From an uncultured Pseudomonadota bacterium (lineage in GTDB: Bacteria; Myxococcota_A; UBA796; GCA-2862545), in the NCBI GenBank assembly GCA_913061235.1, contig CAJXTB010000007.1, positions 266,047 through 330,046 on the forward strand: 64,000 nt of DNA, in the 5' to 3' direction. This document shows, in pieces, positions 10,201 through 18,442 of this stretch. Numbering within the stretch: the first letter of the stretch is position 1; each line of letters opens with the position of its first letter. Both the position numbers and the translations under genes were made by a program. Under the pieces are notes generated by a model that searched no databases, was not told the origin of the DNA, and was given only the letters and a program-made list of their open reading frames with translations.

Positions 10201-11064
10201 TCACGAGACAATCCCGAGTCGGCGTAGGTCGCGTAGAATCACGTCTTCTAGGCTCGCCGTTGTGGGCACGCGCACGTACTTGGCGCCAAGGCGTCGGCAG
10301 GTGGCTTCGGTCTCTTCGGCCCAGGCGTGTACCGTGGCTTCGTAGCGGTCCAAGGTGCGCTCATTGACGCTCACGTGCATCTCCTCGCCGCTCTCTTGGT
10401 CTACCAAGACCACGTCTCCGTAGATGTCAGGGCGCAGGTCTACAGGCGACAGGATGTGGAAGATATGGACTTCGGAGTTGCGGGAGAGCAGGCGCTTGAG
10501 AACGATTTCGAGCGGCTCTTCGTACAGCAAATCGCTGAATAGCAGCGCAATACCGGCCCCACGCTGACGTGGGTAGGACTCGAGTGCTCTGCCAAGGTCG
10601 GTGCCACTGCTGGCGACGACCGCCTCCAGGGTGTTGAAGATGGCATTGGTCGACGCGCGTCCACGACGAGGCGGTGCGTAGTGGCTCAAGCCATCCGATA
10701 GTCCCGCTACGGCGACTCGGTCCGTTCGTCCCAAGGCCACGAAGGCCAGGGCCCCAGCGAGCTGGCGGGCGAACTGAAGCTTGTCACCTTCCATCGACTC
10801 CGAGCAGTCTAGGAGCAGCTGAACAACGCGGTCTTCTTCCTCTTCAAACAGCTTGATCCACAGCGTGTCCAGGCGTCCATACAGGTGCCAGTCCAAAAAC
10901 CGCAGGTCGTCCCCAGGAACGTACTGGCGGTGGTCGGCAAACTCTTGGGATTGACCCCGACGTATCGAACGCCGCTCACCCTGACGCGCACCGGCTGCAC
11001 GTTTGCGAGTCGACAAGCCAAGGCGTGCGAGCTTCTGGAGCAATTTCGGGGGGACTAGGGACAT
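10201..11064 (-). CDS. DUF58 domain-containing protein
   Basis: Protein of 287 residues with the DUF58 hallmark GQSQEFADHRQYVPGDDLR followed by DWHLYGRLDTLWIKLFEEE, about residues 38-78. A VWA-like core with an intact DCSES metal site follows at about residue 86. There is no signal peptide, so it is expected in the cytoplasm or peripheral to the membrane. DUF58 genes almost always lie directly downstream of a MoxR ATPase, as here, apart from the inserted element C. The pair is thought to assemble or activate VWA proteins; that is family knowledge, not shown here. The start ATG 11064 has no strong ribosome-binding site. Confidence 0.93.
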   Translation of the reverse strand: MSLVPPKLLQKLARLGLSTRKRAAGARQGERRSIRRGQSQEFADHRQYVPGDDLRFLDWHLYGRLDTLWIKLFEEEEDRVVQLLLDCSESMEGDKLQFARQLAGALAFVALGRTDRVAVAGLSDGLSHYAPPRRGRASTNAIFNTLEAVVASSGTDLGRALESYPRQRGAGIALLFSDLLYEEPLEIVLKRLLSRNSEVHIFHILSPVDLRPDIYGDVVLVDQESGEEMHVSVNERTLDRYEATVHAWAEETEATCRRLGAKYVRVPTTASLEDVILRDLRRLGIVS

Positions 11065-11110
11065 TGGACTCGGGGTGAGCTGGTTTTGCGGAGAGCGCAG
11101 TGGGAAGGAT

Positions 11111-11574
11111 GTCAGAGGTCAGAGGTCAGAGGTCAGAGCGTGCGACTTGCGTCGCCAGCGGTTTGGCGGATTCGTTTTGTGTAGCTAGCCAGCATCTTCC
11201 GCGTTTCGATAGTTAGAGAGATTAGATGCTGGAAATCCTCGTCCGGCAGGAAAGTTAAATCCCGGGAAAGGAGAAGTAGATACTCGACTTCGGACAGCGA
11301 GCCTGCTGCGATGTCGAGGAAGCGCGCGAAATCACTAAGGGTGTTCCTTCCACATCCCTCGGCGATGTTTGTGGGGACAGACGCCGCCGCACGCCGCAGC
11401 TGGGACGTCAACCCGAAGCGCTCATCCTTCGGGAATGCGCGAGTCGCTTCGTACACCCGCAACGTCAGCAGGTGACTCTTGCTCCAGACCCCAAGCTTTC
11501 GAAAGCTGCGCACCTGTCCTCCTTCGCACCCGGCGAAGGCCGGTTGCTCTGACTTCTGACCTCTGACCTCTGAC
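11111..11574 (-). mobile_element. Heptad-armed element, copy C, carrying a four-helix-bundle gene (464 bp)
   Basis: The left arm is four perfect GTCAGAG heptads (11111-11138). The right arm is CTCTGAC, TTCTGAC, CTCTGAC, CTCTGAC (11547-11574). Relative to copies A and B it is inverted: its right inner end (11525-11546) is the reverse complement of their left inner hairpin, and its left inner end matches their right inner end (the CGCTGGCG motif). The interior is almost entirely the gene at 11133-11513, whose stop codon is supplied by the left arm. I read it as the full-length parent of the deleted copies. No transposase is present, so movement would need another enzyme. Confidence 0.8.
11133..11513 (-). 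CDS. Four-helix bundle protein, S23/IVP (23S rRNA intervening sequence) family
   Basis: Protein of 126 residues. The start is taken as GTG 11513, preceded by GGAGGA four bases away. The frame is open further upstream, but that extension is translated from the element arm and is not part of the family. Family text is clear: SFRKLGVWSKSH at the N-terminus, then AFPKDERFGLTSQLRRAAAS, VPTNIAEGCGR and EVEYLLLLSRDL. The family forms pentameric four-helix bundles and is related to Avd of diversity-generating retroelements; members are found in intervening sequences of 23S rRNA and free in genomes. The TGA stop lies in the left arm of element C, so gene and element are one unit. No reverse transcriptase or rRNA is nearby. 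Confidence 0.88.
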   Translation of the reverse strand: MRSFRKLGVWSKSHLLTLRVYEATRAFPKDERFGLTSQLRRAAASVPTNIAEGCGRNTLSDFARFLDIAAGSLSEVEYLLLLSRDLTFLPDEDFQHLISLTIETRKMLASYTKRIRQTAGDASRTL

Positions 11575-11671
11575 TTCCCGCCCCGCGAAAATCTCCGCTC
11601 GGCAAGTCGTGAATCCACACCTCCCCACTGGCCGACTAGGCTCACGGAAATCAAAGCTGACCCAGAAGCTG

Positions 11672-12682
11672 TCACTTGGCGCTGAGTTCCTTGGCCACAC
11701 GCGGGGCCACTTCGCTGGTCTGGTCCAAGATGAGGTCGATGACCTTGTCGGCGGTGATGCCGTCGCTGTCTGCCTCGAAGTTGAGTCCCAAGCGGTGCCG
11801 CAGTGCGTGATGGGCGACGCTGCGAATGTCCGCGACCGCCACGTGGGTGCGTCCGGCCAAGAGTGCGTAGGCACGTGCACCCAGAATGATGGCCTGGGCT
11901 GCACGAGGACTCGCGCCGTAGCGCAGGTACTGGCGGGAGGCTTCGGTGCCGTGGTCGCTGTCGGGATGCGTAGCTAGGATGAGGCGCATGGCGTAGTTCA
12001 TCACCTCCGGCGCAATCTCAACGGTACGCACGATGCGGCGTAGTTGAGAGAGCTCCTCTGGCGTGAGCACTGCCGTTGCGCGCTGGGTCGCGTTGCCGGT
12101 GGTCCGGGCCATGATCTCGACGAGCTCATCAAGGGTAGGAAACGGGACGTCTACCTTGAAGAAGAACCGGTCCAGCTGGGCTTCTGGAAGAGGGTAGGTG
12201 CCCTCCATCTCCAGCGGGTTCTGTGTGGCGAGCACCAAGAATGGCTTGGGAAGCGAACGTTGCTTTCCGCCAATGGTCACCTGACGCTCGGCCATGGCTT
12301 CGAGCATGGCGGACTGGGTCTTGGGCGTGGCGCGGTTGATTTCGTCGGCCAGCAGCAGCTGGGTGAACACAGGGCCTTCGCGGAACTGCATGGTTCGTTT
12401 GCCTGATTCGTCCTCTTCAAGGATGTGCGTTCCGATGATGTCGGCGGGCATCAGGTCAGGCGTGAACTGGATGCGTTGGTAGGACAGCGACAGCGCCTCC
12501 GACAGCGTACGGACCAGCATGGTCTTGCCGAGACCCGGTACGCCTTCGAGCAGCACATGGCCGTCTGCGACAAGCGCGATGATGACGCCGCTGACGACTT
12601 CTTCCTGACCCACAAGGACCTTGGCCACTTCATCACGCAAGCGCTGAATGCGCTCAGCGAAGAAGGCGAGTTCATGTTCCAT
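11672..12682 (-). CDS. MoxR-family AAA+ ATPase
   Basis: Protein of 336 residues starting at ATG 12682 with GGAG six bases upstream; an in-frame TTG four codons earlier is less likely. Walker A GVPGLGKTML, Walker B LLADEINRA, the family signature ATQNPLEMEGTYPLPEAQLD and sensor regions are all intact, and the length is normal. MoxR ATPases are chaperone-like and act on VWA-domain partners, here encoded downstream as DUF58, BatA-like and double-VWA proteins. It follows the coiled-coil membrane gene with a 48-base gap and precedes element C. It probably drives assembly of the surface or periplasmic complex encoded by the operon, an inference from known clusters. Confidence 0.95.
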   Translation of the reverse strand: MEHELAFFAERIQRLRDEVAKVLVGQEEVVSGVIIALVADGHVLLEGVPGLGKTMLVRTLSEALSLSYQRIQFTPDLMPADIIGTHILEEDESGKRTMQFREGPVFTQLLLADEINRATPKTQSAMLEAMAERQVTIGGKQRSLPKPFLVLATQNPLEMEGTYPLPEAQLDRFFFKVDVPFPTLDELVEIMARTTGNATQRATAVLTPEELSQLRRIVRTVEIAPEVMNYAMRLILATHPDSDHGTEASRQYLRYGASPRAAQAIILGARAYALLAGRTHVAVADIRSVAHHALRHRLGLNFEADSDGITADKVIDLILDQTSEVAPRVAKELSAK

Positions 12683-12730
12683 GGATGTCTCCAACGAATT
12701 TAAAAAGGGTGTTGGACCGTTAGCTTTCGG

Positions 12731-14620
12731 CTATTCGGTCGCGTCGAAGTACTGCCGGACAGCATCTCTGTAGCCGGGTGGAATGCGTTCGCTGGCCAGG
12801 GCCTCGTCGCGTGCATCCCGGTACTGGTCGGGAAGGGTGAGCATGGGCTGGGACGCGTCTTCGTTGCCGCCGGTGAGGCGTGTGGGAAGGGTGTCGATGT
12901 GACCGTTCTCGTCCAGTTGACCGCTGATGCTGGTCAACAAGCCGTTGGCGCCTTGCATGCGGAGTGGGTCGTACAGCGCTTGGAAGTCGTCGGCCTCGGC
13001 GCCTGCTGTGCGGTCGGACTGGCTACGGTCGGCGTCTTGATGTTGACCACCCGCTGGGCCGGCACCGCCATTGCCCTGGTCTTCCCAGGTGTGACCCGTA
13101 CCCCAACCAGCGCCGGGGTCCCCGAGGCCCTGTCCTTGGCCTTGACCCTGGCCTTGGCCTTGGCCTTGGCCTTGGCCTTGGCCTTGGCCTTGGCCTTGGC
13201 CGGGCTGGCTCGACTGACCCTGGGCCACTTGTCCTTCGCCGCCCATGCTCTGGCGGGAGGCTTCCATGGCGCCGTTGGCTTGCTGAGACGCAGCCATTGC
13301 CTCGCGGTCTTCGCTGAGTTGCTGGGCGAGACCTTGTTGACGACGCAGCTCTTGAGCGAGTGCTTGGCTACCGGGTGAGCCGGACTGACTGCTCGACTGT
13401 GACCCCTGTTCACCGGACTCTGAGCCCTGTTCGCCGGACTGTGAGCCTTGTTCGCCCGATTGGTCGCCGCTCTGTGAGCCTTGTTCGCCGCTCTGTGAGC
13501 CTTGTTCGCCAGATGGCGCGCCTTCCTGACCCGGTTCCGTGCCCTGTCCGCCTTCTTCACCGGACTCAGAACCTTGTTCGCCTTCTTCGCCCGAGCCCTC
13601 TTGCTGGTCCGCTTCGTCTTGCAGCTGCTCACCCATGCGTTCCATGGCCTCTCCCGCTTGCGACAGCTGCTCGCTGTCTGAGCCGGACAGGGTCTCACCG
13701 GCTTGCTCGAGTGCTTCGCCGGCTTCGCGACGCTCTTCGGGAGTTGCGTTCTGCAGCGCTTCCTCCAGCTCACTGGCCGCTTCGGCTGCCGCACCCATGT
13801 CTAGGTCTACCAGAGCGTCGGCGAGGGGCTGCAGCGCTTCGGACTCGGCAAGTTGCTCGGCTGCCTGCTCGATTTCGTCCAGCAGGTCTTCCGACTCTGC
13901 CATCTCTTCTTGGGCGTCAGCGAGCTGCTCTTGAAGCTCTTCTAGACGGTCCTGGGCTTCGATCTCGTCAATCTCGTCTCCAAGCATGTCTTCGACGAGC
14001 TCTTCGAGGGACAGGGCGACGTCTTCGGGAAGCTCGACGCCTTCATCTTTTAGCTCCTCAAGCCGCTCTTCGAGGCGTTCGCCCTCTTCCTGCACCGTTG
14101 AGACCTCTCCAATTCGGGTCTGATTGATTCGGGTCGGCAGCAAGAAGGCCAGCATGGCGATGAGTGCGGTGACGGGAATCCAGCCGGTACGTCGTGGCCA
14201 ACGGGCGAACAGGACACGTCGCTCTGGCTGCAGCGACGCCTCTGCAGTGACGGCCGCCTCGAGGATCTGCTCACGCGAGCCACTCTGGGGCTGGTCAAGA
14301 ACATGGGCCGACGTGATGAGCAGCTCGTCCGTACCGTGCAGACGGTCGAGCAGGTAGGTCATCTCGCGGTCGGTCAGACCAGACCACAACGCACCCAGCA
14401 TGGCGCCAATGACGGGCGGAATGACGGCGACGATTGGGGCAACCACGTAGGCTGGCACCGGTCCAAGCCACCAAAACCGCGAAAGACCAGCAATACCCAG
14501 GACACACGCGACCGAACACCACGCGCCGGTGGCCACACCAAGCTTGATGCGACGGCGCCGAAGGATGCGCCGAGCAGCACGTATGCGCTGACCGATGGCC
14601 TTCTTGATGGGATGGGACAT
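12731..14620 (-). CDS. Coiled-coil, low-complexity membrane protein (DUF4175-like)
   Basis: Protein of 629 residues starting at ATG 14620 with GGAG upstream. Two N-terminal helices (about residues 28-48 and 55-80) and a third near 145-165 anchor it. A long Glu/Leu-rich coiled coil covers about 170-310. It is followed by Ser/Gly/Glu/Gln low complexity, including repeated SGEQGSQ units (from 24-base repeats) and a pure Gly-Gln run, before a conserved-looking C-terminal ~80 residues with QYRDARDEALASERIPPGY. Similar proteins with the last motif open MoxR/DUF58/VWA clusters in other bacteria (DUF4175 type, from memory). It is the first gene of the operon. The acidic low-complexity arm is probably periplasmic. 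Confidence 0.8.
   Translation of the reverse strand: MSHPIKKAIGQRIRAARRILRRRRIKLGVATGAWCSVACVLGIAGLSRFWWLGPVPAYVVAPIVAVIPPVIGAMLGALWSGLTDREMTYLLDRLHGTDELLITSAHVLDQPQSGSREQILEAAVTAEASLQPERRVLFARWPRRTGWIPVTALIAMLAFLLPTRINQTRIGEVSTVQEEGERLEERLEELKDEGVELPEDVALSLEELVEDMLGDEIDEIEAQDRLEELQEQLADAQEEMAESEDLLDEIEQAAEQLAESEALQPLADALVDLDMGAAAEAASELEEALQNATPEERREAGEALEQAGETLSGSDSEQLSQAGEAMERMGEQLQDEADQQEGSGEEGEQGSESGEEGGQGTEPGQEGAPSGEQGSQSGEQGSQSGDQSGEQGSQSGEQGSESGEQGSQSSSQSGSPGSQALAQELRRQQGLAQQLSEDREAMAASQQANGAMEASRQSMGGEGQVAQGQSSQPGQGQGQGQGQGQGQGQGQGQGQGQGLGDPGAGWGTGHTWEDQGNGGAGPAGGQHQDADRSQSDRTAGAEADDFQALYDPLRMQGANGLLTSISGQLDENGHIDTLPTRLTGGNEDASQPMLTLPDQYRDARDEALASERIPPGYRDAVRQYFDATE
13152..13199. repeat. 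Hexanucleotide tandem repeat (CCTTGG x8) inside a coding region
   Basis: Eight perfect CCTTGG units in a row, with imperfect units on the left flank. On the minus strand they encode the Gly-Gln run of the coiled-coil membrane protein. The unit is a multiple of three, so slippage would change length without breaking the frame. Confidence 0.95.
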
Positions 14621-14854
14621 GAGGATTCTCCGGGGTGGCCGGTGCCGCACACTAAGACGAAGCACACCGGCATTCCATTGCACTCGGACTGAACGGTCCC
14701 AGGTGCCTGCTGAACAGGACTCGTGAACGGGTGAGCGGTTCCGTACTTACAGCGAACCATCGGTACTACAGCTTTCGTGACCCCTTCATGAGGTATCCTG
14801 GCGTTTCGCCCAGTCTACCGATCCACCCAGCCAGTGGGATGGCGCGAAAGGTGC

Positions 14855-15667
14855 CTAGGCTTCGGCTTTGATCAGGGCGTTGTAGGCGTGTCGTTCCCAG
14901 AGTGATCGGTACACCACCGCCTGCCCGAGCAGAATGATGGGAACGCCAACGGCTAGCCAAGCCGGACCCATCACCAGGTTCGCCAGCAAGCCTCCAACAA
15001 CGACAAACAGGGTGATGGGGATGAGCTGCATCTTGTAGCCGTCTGTGAGTTCCGAACTGCGAGCCAACGCATCTAGCGGTCCACGGCGTTTCTCAACGAT
15101 AATGAACGGGAAGAACTGCAGGGCTATGCCTAGGATGAACCCGGGCACGACCATCATCAGGGCACCCAACAATACGAGCACGCCCGCGATGACACTGGCA
15201 ATGGCGGCGGGAACCCAGCTCTCACCCTGTGTGAAGATCAAGGACACCGCGCTTGCTCGTCCGCTGACGATGTTCAGGAAAATGCGCGTTGCACCAAGAC
15301 TGACGAAGAGGAATGCCGTCGACATCGCCGCCATCACGGCCCAATGTATGGTGATGACGACGGTGGGATTCGCACCCAGCCAGTGCTGTTGAAGAACCCA
15401 TGGGACCAAGAGTGCAGGGATCAACAAGACCAATTGGGCAGCGCTCAAGGCGAATGCTGTACCCAATATGGTGGCGGGTTGTTCGCGCGTGTGCTGCCAC
15501 ATGCGTCCGACGATTCCAGCGATTGTCAGTGATGTAGGCGGACCTACATCAATACGCCTTGGTGGCCCGCCGACCGATGCTTCGGGAGCGTCGAAGGGGT
15601 TGTTGACGGCGATGGAGAACTCCGAGAGGGGTGCGGACCTGTACTCCACAACCTGCGGACTGCACAC
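14855..15667 (-). CDS. Multi-pass membrane protein of unknown function
   Basis: Protein of up to 270 residues with about six hydrophobic segments; text such as VEKRRGPLDALARSSEL before the last pair is typical of DUF975 or glycerophosphodiesterase-membrane-domain proteins. The start is uncertain. GTG 15667 is the outermost candidate, but the conserved-looking part begins at NNPFDAP about 21 residues later, where no ATG, GTG or TTG is in frame. An ATC with GGAG six bases upstream lies just before it. It is divergent from feoA, only 50 bases apart, so the candidate Fur box there could affect both. No enzymatic motif was seen. Confidence 0.72.
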   Translation of the reverse strand: MCSPQVVEYRSAPLSEFSIAVNNPFDAPEASVGGPPRRIDVGPPTSLTIAGIVGRMWQHTREQPATILGTAFALSAAQLVLLIPALLVPWVLQQHWLGANPTVVITIHWAVMAAMSTAFLFVSLGATRIFLNIVSGRASAVSLIFTQGESWVPAAIASVIAGVLVLLGALMMVVPGFILGIALQFFPFIIVEKRRGPLDALARSSELTDGYKMQLIPITLFVVVGGLLANLVMGPAWLAVGVPIILLGQAVVYRSLWERHAYNALIKAEA

Positions 15668-15683
15668 GAGTGTCTTCGCCTAT

Positions 15684-15698
15684 TGAAAGTCGTTTTCA
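15684..15698. promoter_or_regulatory. Candidate Fur box upstream of feoAB
   Basis: TGAAAGT-C-GTTTTCA is a 7-1-7 imperfect dyad of the layout used by Fur (TGATAAT-n-ATTATCA). It lies 20 bases before the feoA start. The placement before ferrous iron uptake genes supports the call, while the match to the classical box is only partial. Confidence 0.5.
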
Positions 15699-15717
15699 TT
15701 TGGGATAGCAGGCGGGC

Positions 15718-15939
15718 ATGACCCTCGACGACCTACCTGTGTCTGAATCTGCGACAGTGACTGCGATTGGCGGCACCCGTGCCCTGCGCTTGCGCCTGAT
15801 GGAAATGGGCTTGGTTCCTGGAACACAGATCGACAAGCTTCGTGTTGCTCCGCTGGGAGACCCAGTGGAGCTACGCGTGCGGTCCGGGCGTCTGTCTGTG
15901 CGTCGCCATGAAGCGCGTGCCATCGAGGTGTCCCAGTGA
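15718..15939 (+). CDS. feoA: Ferrous iron transport protein A
   Basis: Protein of 73 residues with the SH3-like FeoA fold signature: ALRLRLMEMGLVPGT in the middle and LSVRRHEARAIEV at the end. FeoA is a small cytoplasmic protein that binds FeoB and is needed for Fe(II) uptake. ATG 15718 follows GGCGGGC. Its TGA overlaps the GTG start of feoB (GTGA at 15936-15939), a sign of coupled translation. A FeoC gene is not present. A candidate Fur box lies just upstream. Confidence 0.95.
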   Translation: MTLDDLPVSESATVTAIGGTRALRLRLMEMGLVPGTQIDKLRVAPLGDPVELRVRSGRLSVRRHEARAIEVSQ

Positions 15940-17990
15940 GACGCATTGTGCTCGCCGGAAATCCGAACACCGGCAAGAGCACGTTGTTCAACCGGCTGAC
16001 GGGTGGTTCTGCACGGGTCGGAAACTACCCAGGAATCACGGTTTCGCCATACGAAGGCAAGCTGGTATTGCCGTCTGGTGAGGCCACATTGGTGGACCTG
16101 CCCGGCACGTATTCGCTGACCGCGCGATCCCTCGAAGAGCAGCTTGCTGTCGACGTGATCGATGGTCGTGGTGATCACAGCGTGCCCGACTTGGTCGTGC
16201 TGTGCGCAGATGCCACCAACTTGGTTCGCAACCTGTACGTGCTGCTTCAGGTGCAAGAGTTTGGCCGCAACGTCATTGTGGCGCTGACCATGCTCGACGA
16301 AGCGGGGGGGGCCGCCCCGGATGCCGTCGCTCTGCGCGGTGCCCTCGGATGCCGCGTACTGCCGGTGAATCCGCGTACGGGTGAGGGGGTGGAGGCGCTC
16401 AAGACTGCCATTGAACAAGCCATCGACCAGCCGAGACCGGAGCCTCTTTGGCGGTTTGAGCCGAGTCCTGACCTTCAGGTGGCCATGACCGACATGCAAG
16501 AGGCCACAGGGTTCGGCCGAGGGGCTGCACTGTGGGCGCTGCTGTCTGTTGGAGACGACGACCTTGAGGGGATCTCCGACGAAGGGCGTGCCGTAGCGGC
16601 GCGGGTCACGGACCGCTTTGACGACGAGGTTGTTGAAGGCCGATACCGCTGGCTAGATGCCAACATCGCGCCTCTGCTTGCGGATGACGCCAGCGACGAG
16701 GTTCACGCGTCGACCGACCGCCTCGACCGGATTCTTCTGCACCCGGTCCTGGGCTTTGGCATCTTCCTCGCACTGATGACTGTGCTCTTCCAGGGCCTCT
16801 TTACCTGGTCAGACCCGTTCATTGGCCTCATCGAATCTGGATTCGGCTGGCTTGCCGGTACCGTTCTGTCGGTGACCGGTCCCACATTGCTGGGGAGCTT
16901 CCTAGCAGACGGTCTCGTGGGGGGCGTTGGCAGTGTTCTGGTGTTCCTGCCGCAGATTATGCTGCTCTTCCTGTTGCTTTCGCTGATGGAAGACACCGGG
17001 TACATGGCGCGTGTGGCGTATCTGATGGACCGCGTGATGAAGCCGCTCGGACTTCACGGCCGCGCCTTTGTTCCCATGCTGTCGGGCTTTGCCTGTGCGG
17101 TGCCAGCCATCATGGCCACACGCACCATGGAGCGGAAGCGCGACCGGTTCCTCACCATGATGATCATCCCGCTGATGACGTGCTCTGCTCGGCTTCCGGT
17201 GTACACGCTCATCATCGCCGCGTTGTTCCCGGCGGGCCGAGTTCTGGGCATCTTCCCCACACGCGGCTTGATGATGACCGGCATGTACCTATTCAGCGTG
17301 GTCATTGCGTTGATTGCCGGCTTCGTCATGAGTCGTACGCTCCTGCCAGCTCCACCGTCTCCGCTGGTGCTTGAGCTGCCGCCGTATCGGCTTCCTCGCC
17401 TCATCGATGTGTGGCGACAAACCTGGCGCGGCACCCAGCACTTCCTCAAAGACGCTGGCGGCATCATCTTATTGGCCGCGGTTGTCATGTGGGGAGCGCT
17501 GACCTTCCCGCGCATTGACCCGACCGAAGTTGTGGGATTGGGGGAGGATGCTGTTGCAGCCGCCCAGCTCGAGCAGTCCATCGCCGGTCGCATGGGCCAC
17601 GCCATTGAGCCCGTCATTCGGCCGGTGGGCTGGGACTGGAAGATTGGTGTGGGCATGATTGGCGCCTTTGCAGCCCGTGAAGTGTTCATCAGCACTCTGG
17701 GCGAAGTCTACGCCCTCGGTGGAGATGTCGACGAGGCGGACGTCACACTGCGCGAGCACATGAAGGCGGAGATCAAAGCCGACGGCAAGCCTGTTTGGAG
17801 CCCGCTGGTCGGCCTGTCTGTCATGGTGTTCATTGCGTTGGGAGCGCAGTGCACGAGCACCTTGGCAGTGTTGAAGCGTGAGACGAAGACCTGGCGGTGG
17901 CCTGCGTTTCTGTTCGTCTGGATGACGGTGCTTGCGTACGTGGCGAGTCTGGCTGTCTACCAAGGCGGTTTGGCGCTCGGCTTTAGCTAG
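15936..17990 (+). CDS. feoB: Ferrous iron transporter FeoB
   Basis: Protein of 684 residues. The N-terminal G domain has G1 GNPNTGKST (residues 8-16), the switch text GNYPGITVS, and G3 DLPGTYSL. A helical GDI-like spacer follows, then a membrane region with two Gate halves. The first Gate has the conserved Ser/Cys motif MLSGFACAVPAIM near residue 390, and the second contains GAFAAREVFISTLG. The length is normal. It imports Fe(II) across the inner membrane. It starts with GTG inside the feoA stop. Nothing suggests a lesion. It ends 47 bases before the convergent small lipoprotein gene. Confidence 0.97.
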   Translation: MRRIVLAGNPNTGKSTLFNRLTGGSARVGNYPGITVSPYEGKLVLPSGEATLVDLPGTYSLTARSLEEQLAVDVIDGRGDHSVPDLVVLCADATNLVRNLYVLLQVQEFGRNVIVALTMLDEAGGAAPDAVALRGALGCRVLPVNPRTGEGVEALKTAIEQAIDQPRPEPLWRFEPSPDLQVAMTDMQEATGFGRGAALWALLSVGDDDLEGISDEGRAVAARVTDRFDDEVVEGRYRWLDANIAPLLADDASDEVHASTDRLDRILLHPVLGFGIFLALMTVLFQGLFTWSDPFIGLIESGFGWLAGTVLSVTGPTLLGSFLADGLVGGVGSVLVFLPQIMLLFLLLSLMEDTGYMARVAYLMDRVMKPLGLHGRAFVPMLSGFACAVPAIMATRTMERKRDRFLTMMIIPLMTCSARLPVYTLIIAALFPAGRVLGIFPTRGLMMTGMYLFSVVIALIAGFVMSRTLLPAPPSPLVLELPPYRLPRLIDVWRQTWRGTQHFLKDAGGIILLAAVVMWGALTFPRIDPTEVVGLGEDAVAAAQLEQSIAGRMGHAIEPVIRPVGWDWKIGVGMIGAFAAREVFISTLGEVYALGGDVDEADVTLREHMKAEIKADGKPVWSPLVGLSVMVFIALGAQCTSTLAVLKRETKTWRWPAFLFVWMTVLAYVASLAVYQGGLALGFS

Positions 17991-18037
17991 GGACTGTCCA
18001 CGGTGGTGTTGCGCGGGTGGGCTGAATCGCTCCAGCG

Positions 18038-18397
18038 CTACTCATCACACAGCCTGTCCACTGGTTGCCCGCCTAGCTCCACACGGCTGTAGTCGCCGTC
18101 GGGTAGGTCGCACTCGACGGTCTTGCCAACACAGCTGTCGTCGCACCCATTGGGTTTGTCGCGCTTTCGTGCCTGTGCGTAGGTGGAGATGACCAATACA
18201 TCGCCCTCGATGGTGGCCGAGCAGCGTGCGTCTAGCCAGACGTCACAGCTCGGAGACACACAGATGGCTTCCATCAGGTTTACCTGGATTTCGTCGTCGT
18301 TTATGCACACTTCGCCGCGGTCGTGCACCTCTACGACGTAGCCACAGGCACTGAGGATGAGCAGGATCCCGATGCTGGGGACGGAAGAGACCCTCAT
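18038..18397 (-). CDS. Small Cys-rich lipoprotein, unknown function
   Basis: Protein of 119 residues with a lipoprotein signal MRVSSVPSIGILLILSAC; the lipobox LSAC gives Cys18 as the lipidated residue. The mature part has eight further cysteines (for example SPSCDVW and CDDSCVGKTVEC), suggesting disulfide bonds in the periplasm. ATG 18397 has AAGGAG eight bases upstream. It is divergent from the tetR gene, and the first TACCG operator (18443) lies between them, so it may share that control. I do not recognise a family. Confidence 0.75.
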   Translation of the reverse strand: MRVSSVPSIGILLILSACGYVVEVHDRGEVCINDDEIQVNLMEAICVSPSCDVWLDARCSATIEGDVLVISTYAQARKRDKPNGCDDSCVGKTVECDLPDGDYSRVELGGQPVDRLCDE

Positions 18398-18442
18398 GAC
18401 AACTCCTTAAGCCGCACATTGTGACCGGCGTTCCGGCCAACC

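Noticed and set aside
11111..11138. CRISPR-like short repeats
   Set aside because: Heptad units are contiguous with no spacers, and arms are mirrored around a centre; no cas genes occur.
11111..11574. Diversity-generating retroelement, because the four-helix-bundle family includes Avd
   Set aside because: No reverse transcriptase, template repeat or variable repeat is present; only the bundle gene and the heptad arms are found.
8070..12682. MoxR/VWA region as a ternary conflict system
   Set aside because: The order and motifs fit the classic MoxR, DUF58, BatA and VWA envelope cluster; no effector or nuclease domain is present.
13380..13520. 24-base repeats considered as a CRISPR array
   Set aside because: They are in frame within the coiled-coil protein gene and encode SGEQGSQ units without unique spacers.
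17054..17695. 213-residue frame antisense to feoB
   Set aside because: It is a shadow of the FeoB membrane region; composition is Met/Thr/Arg-rich with no motif.
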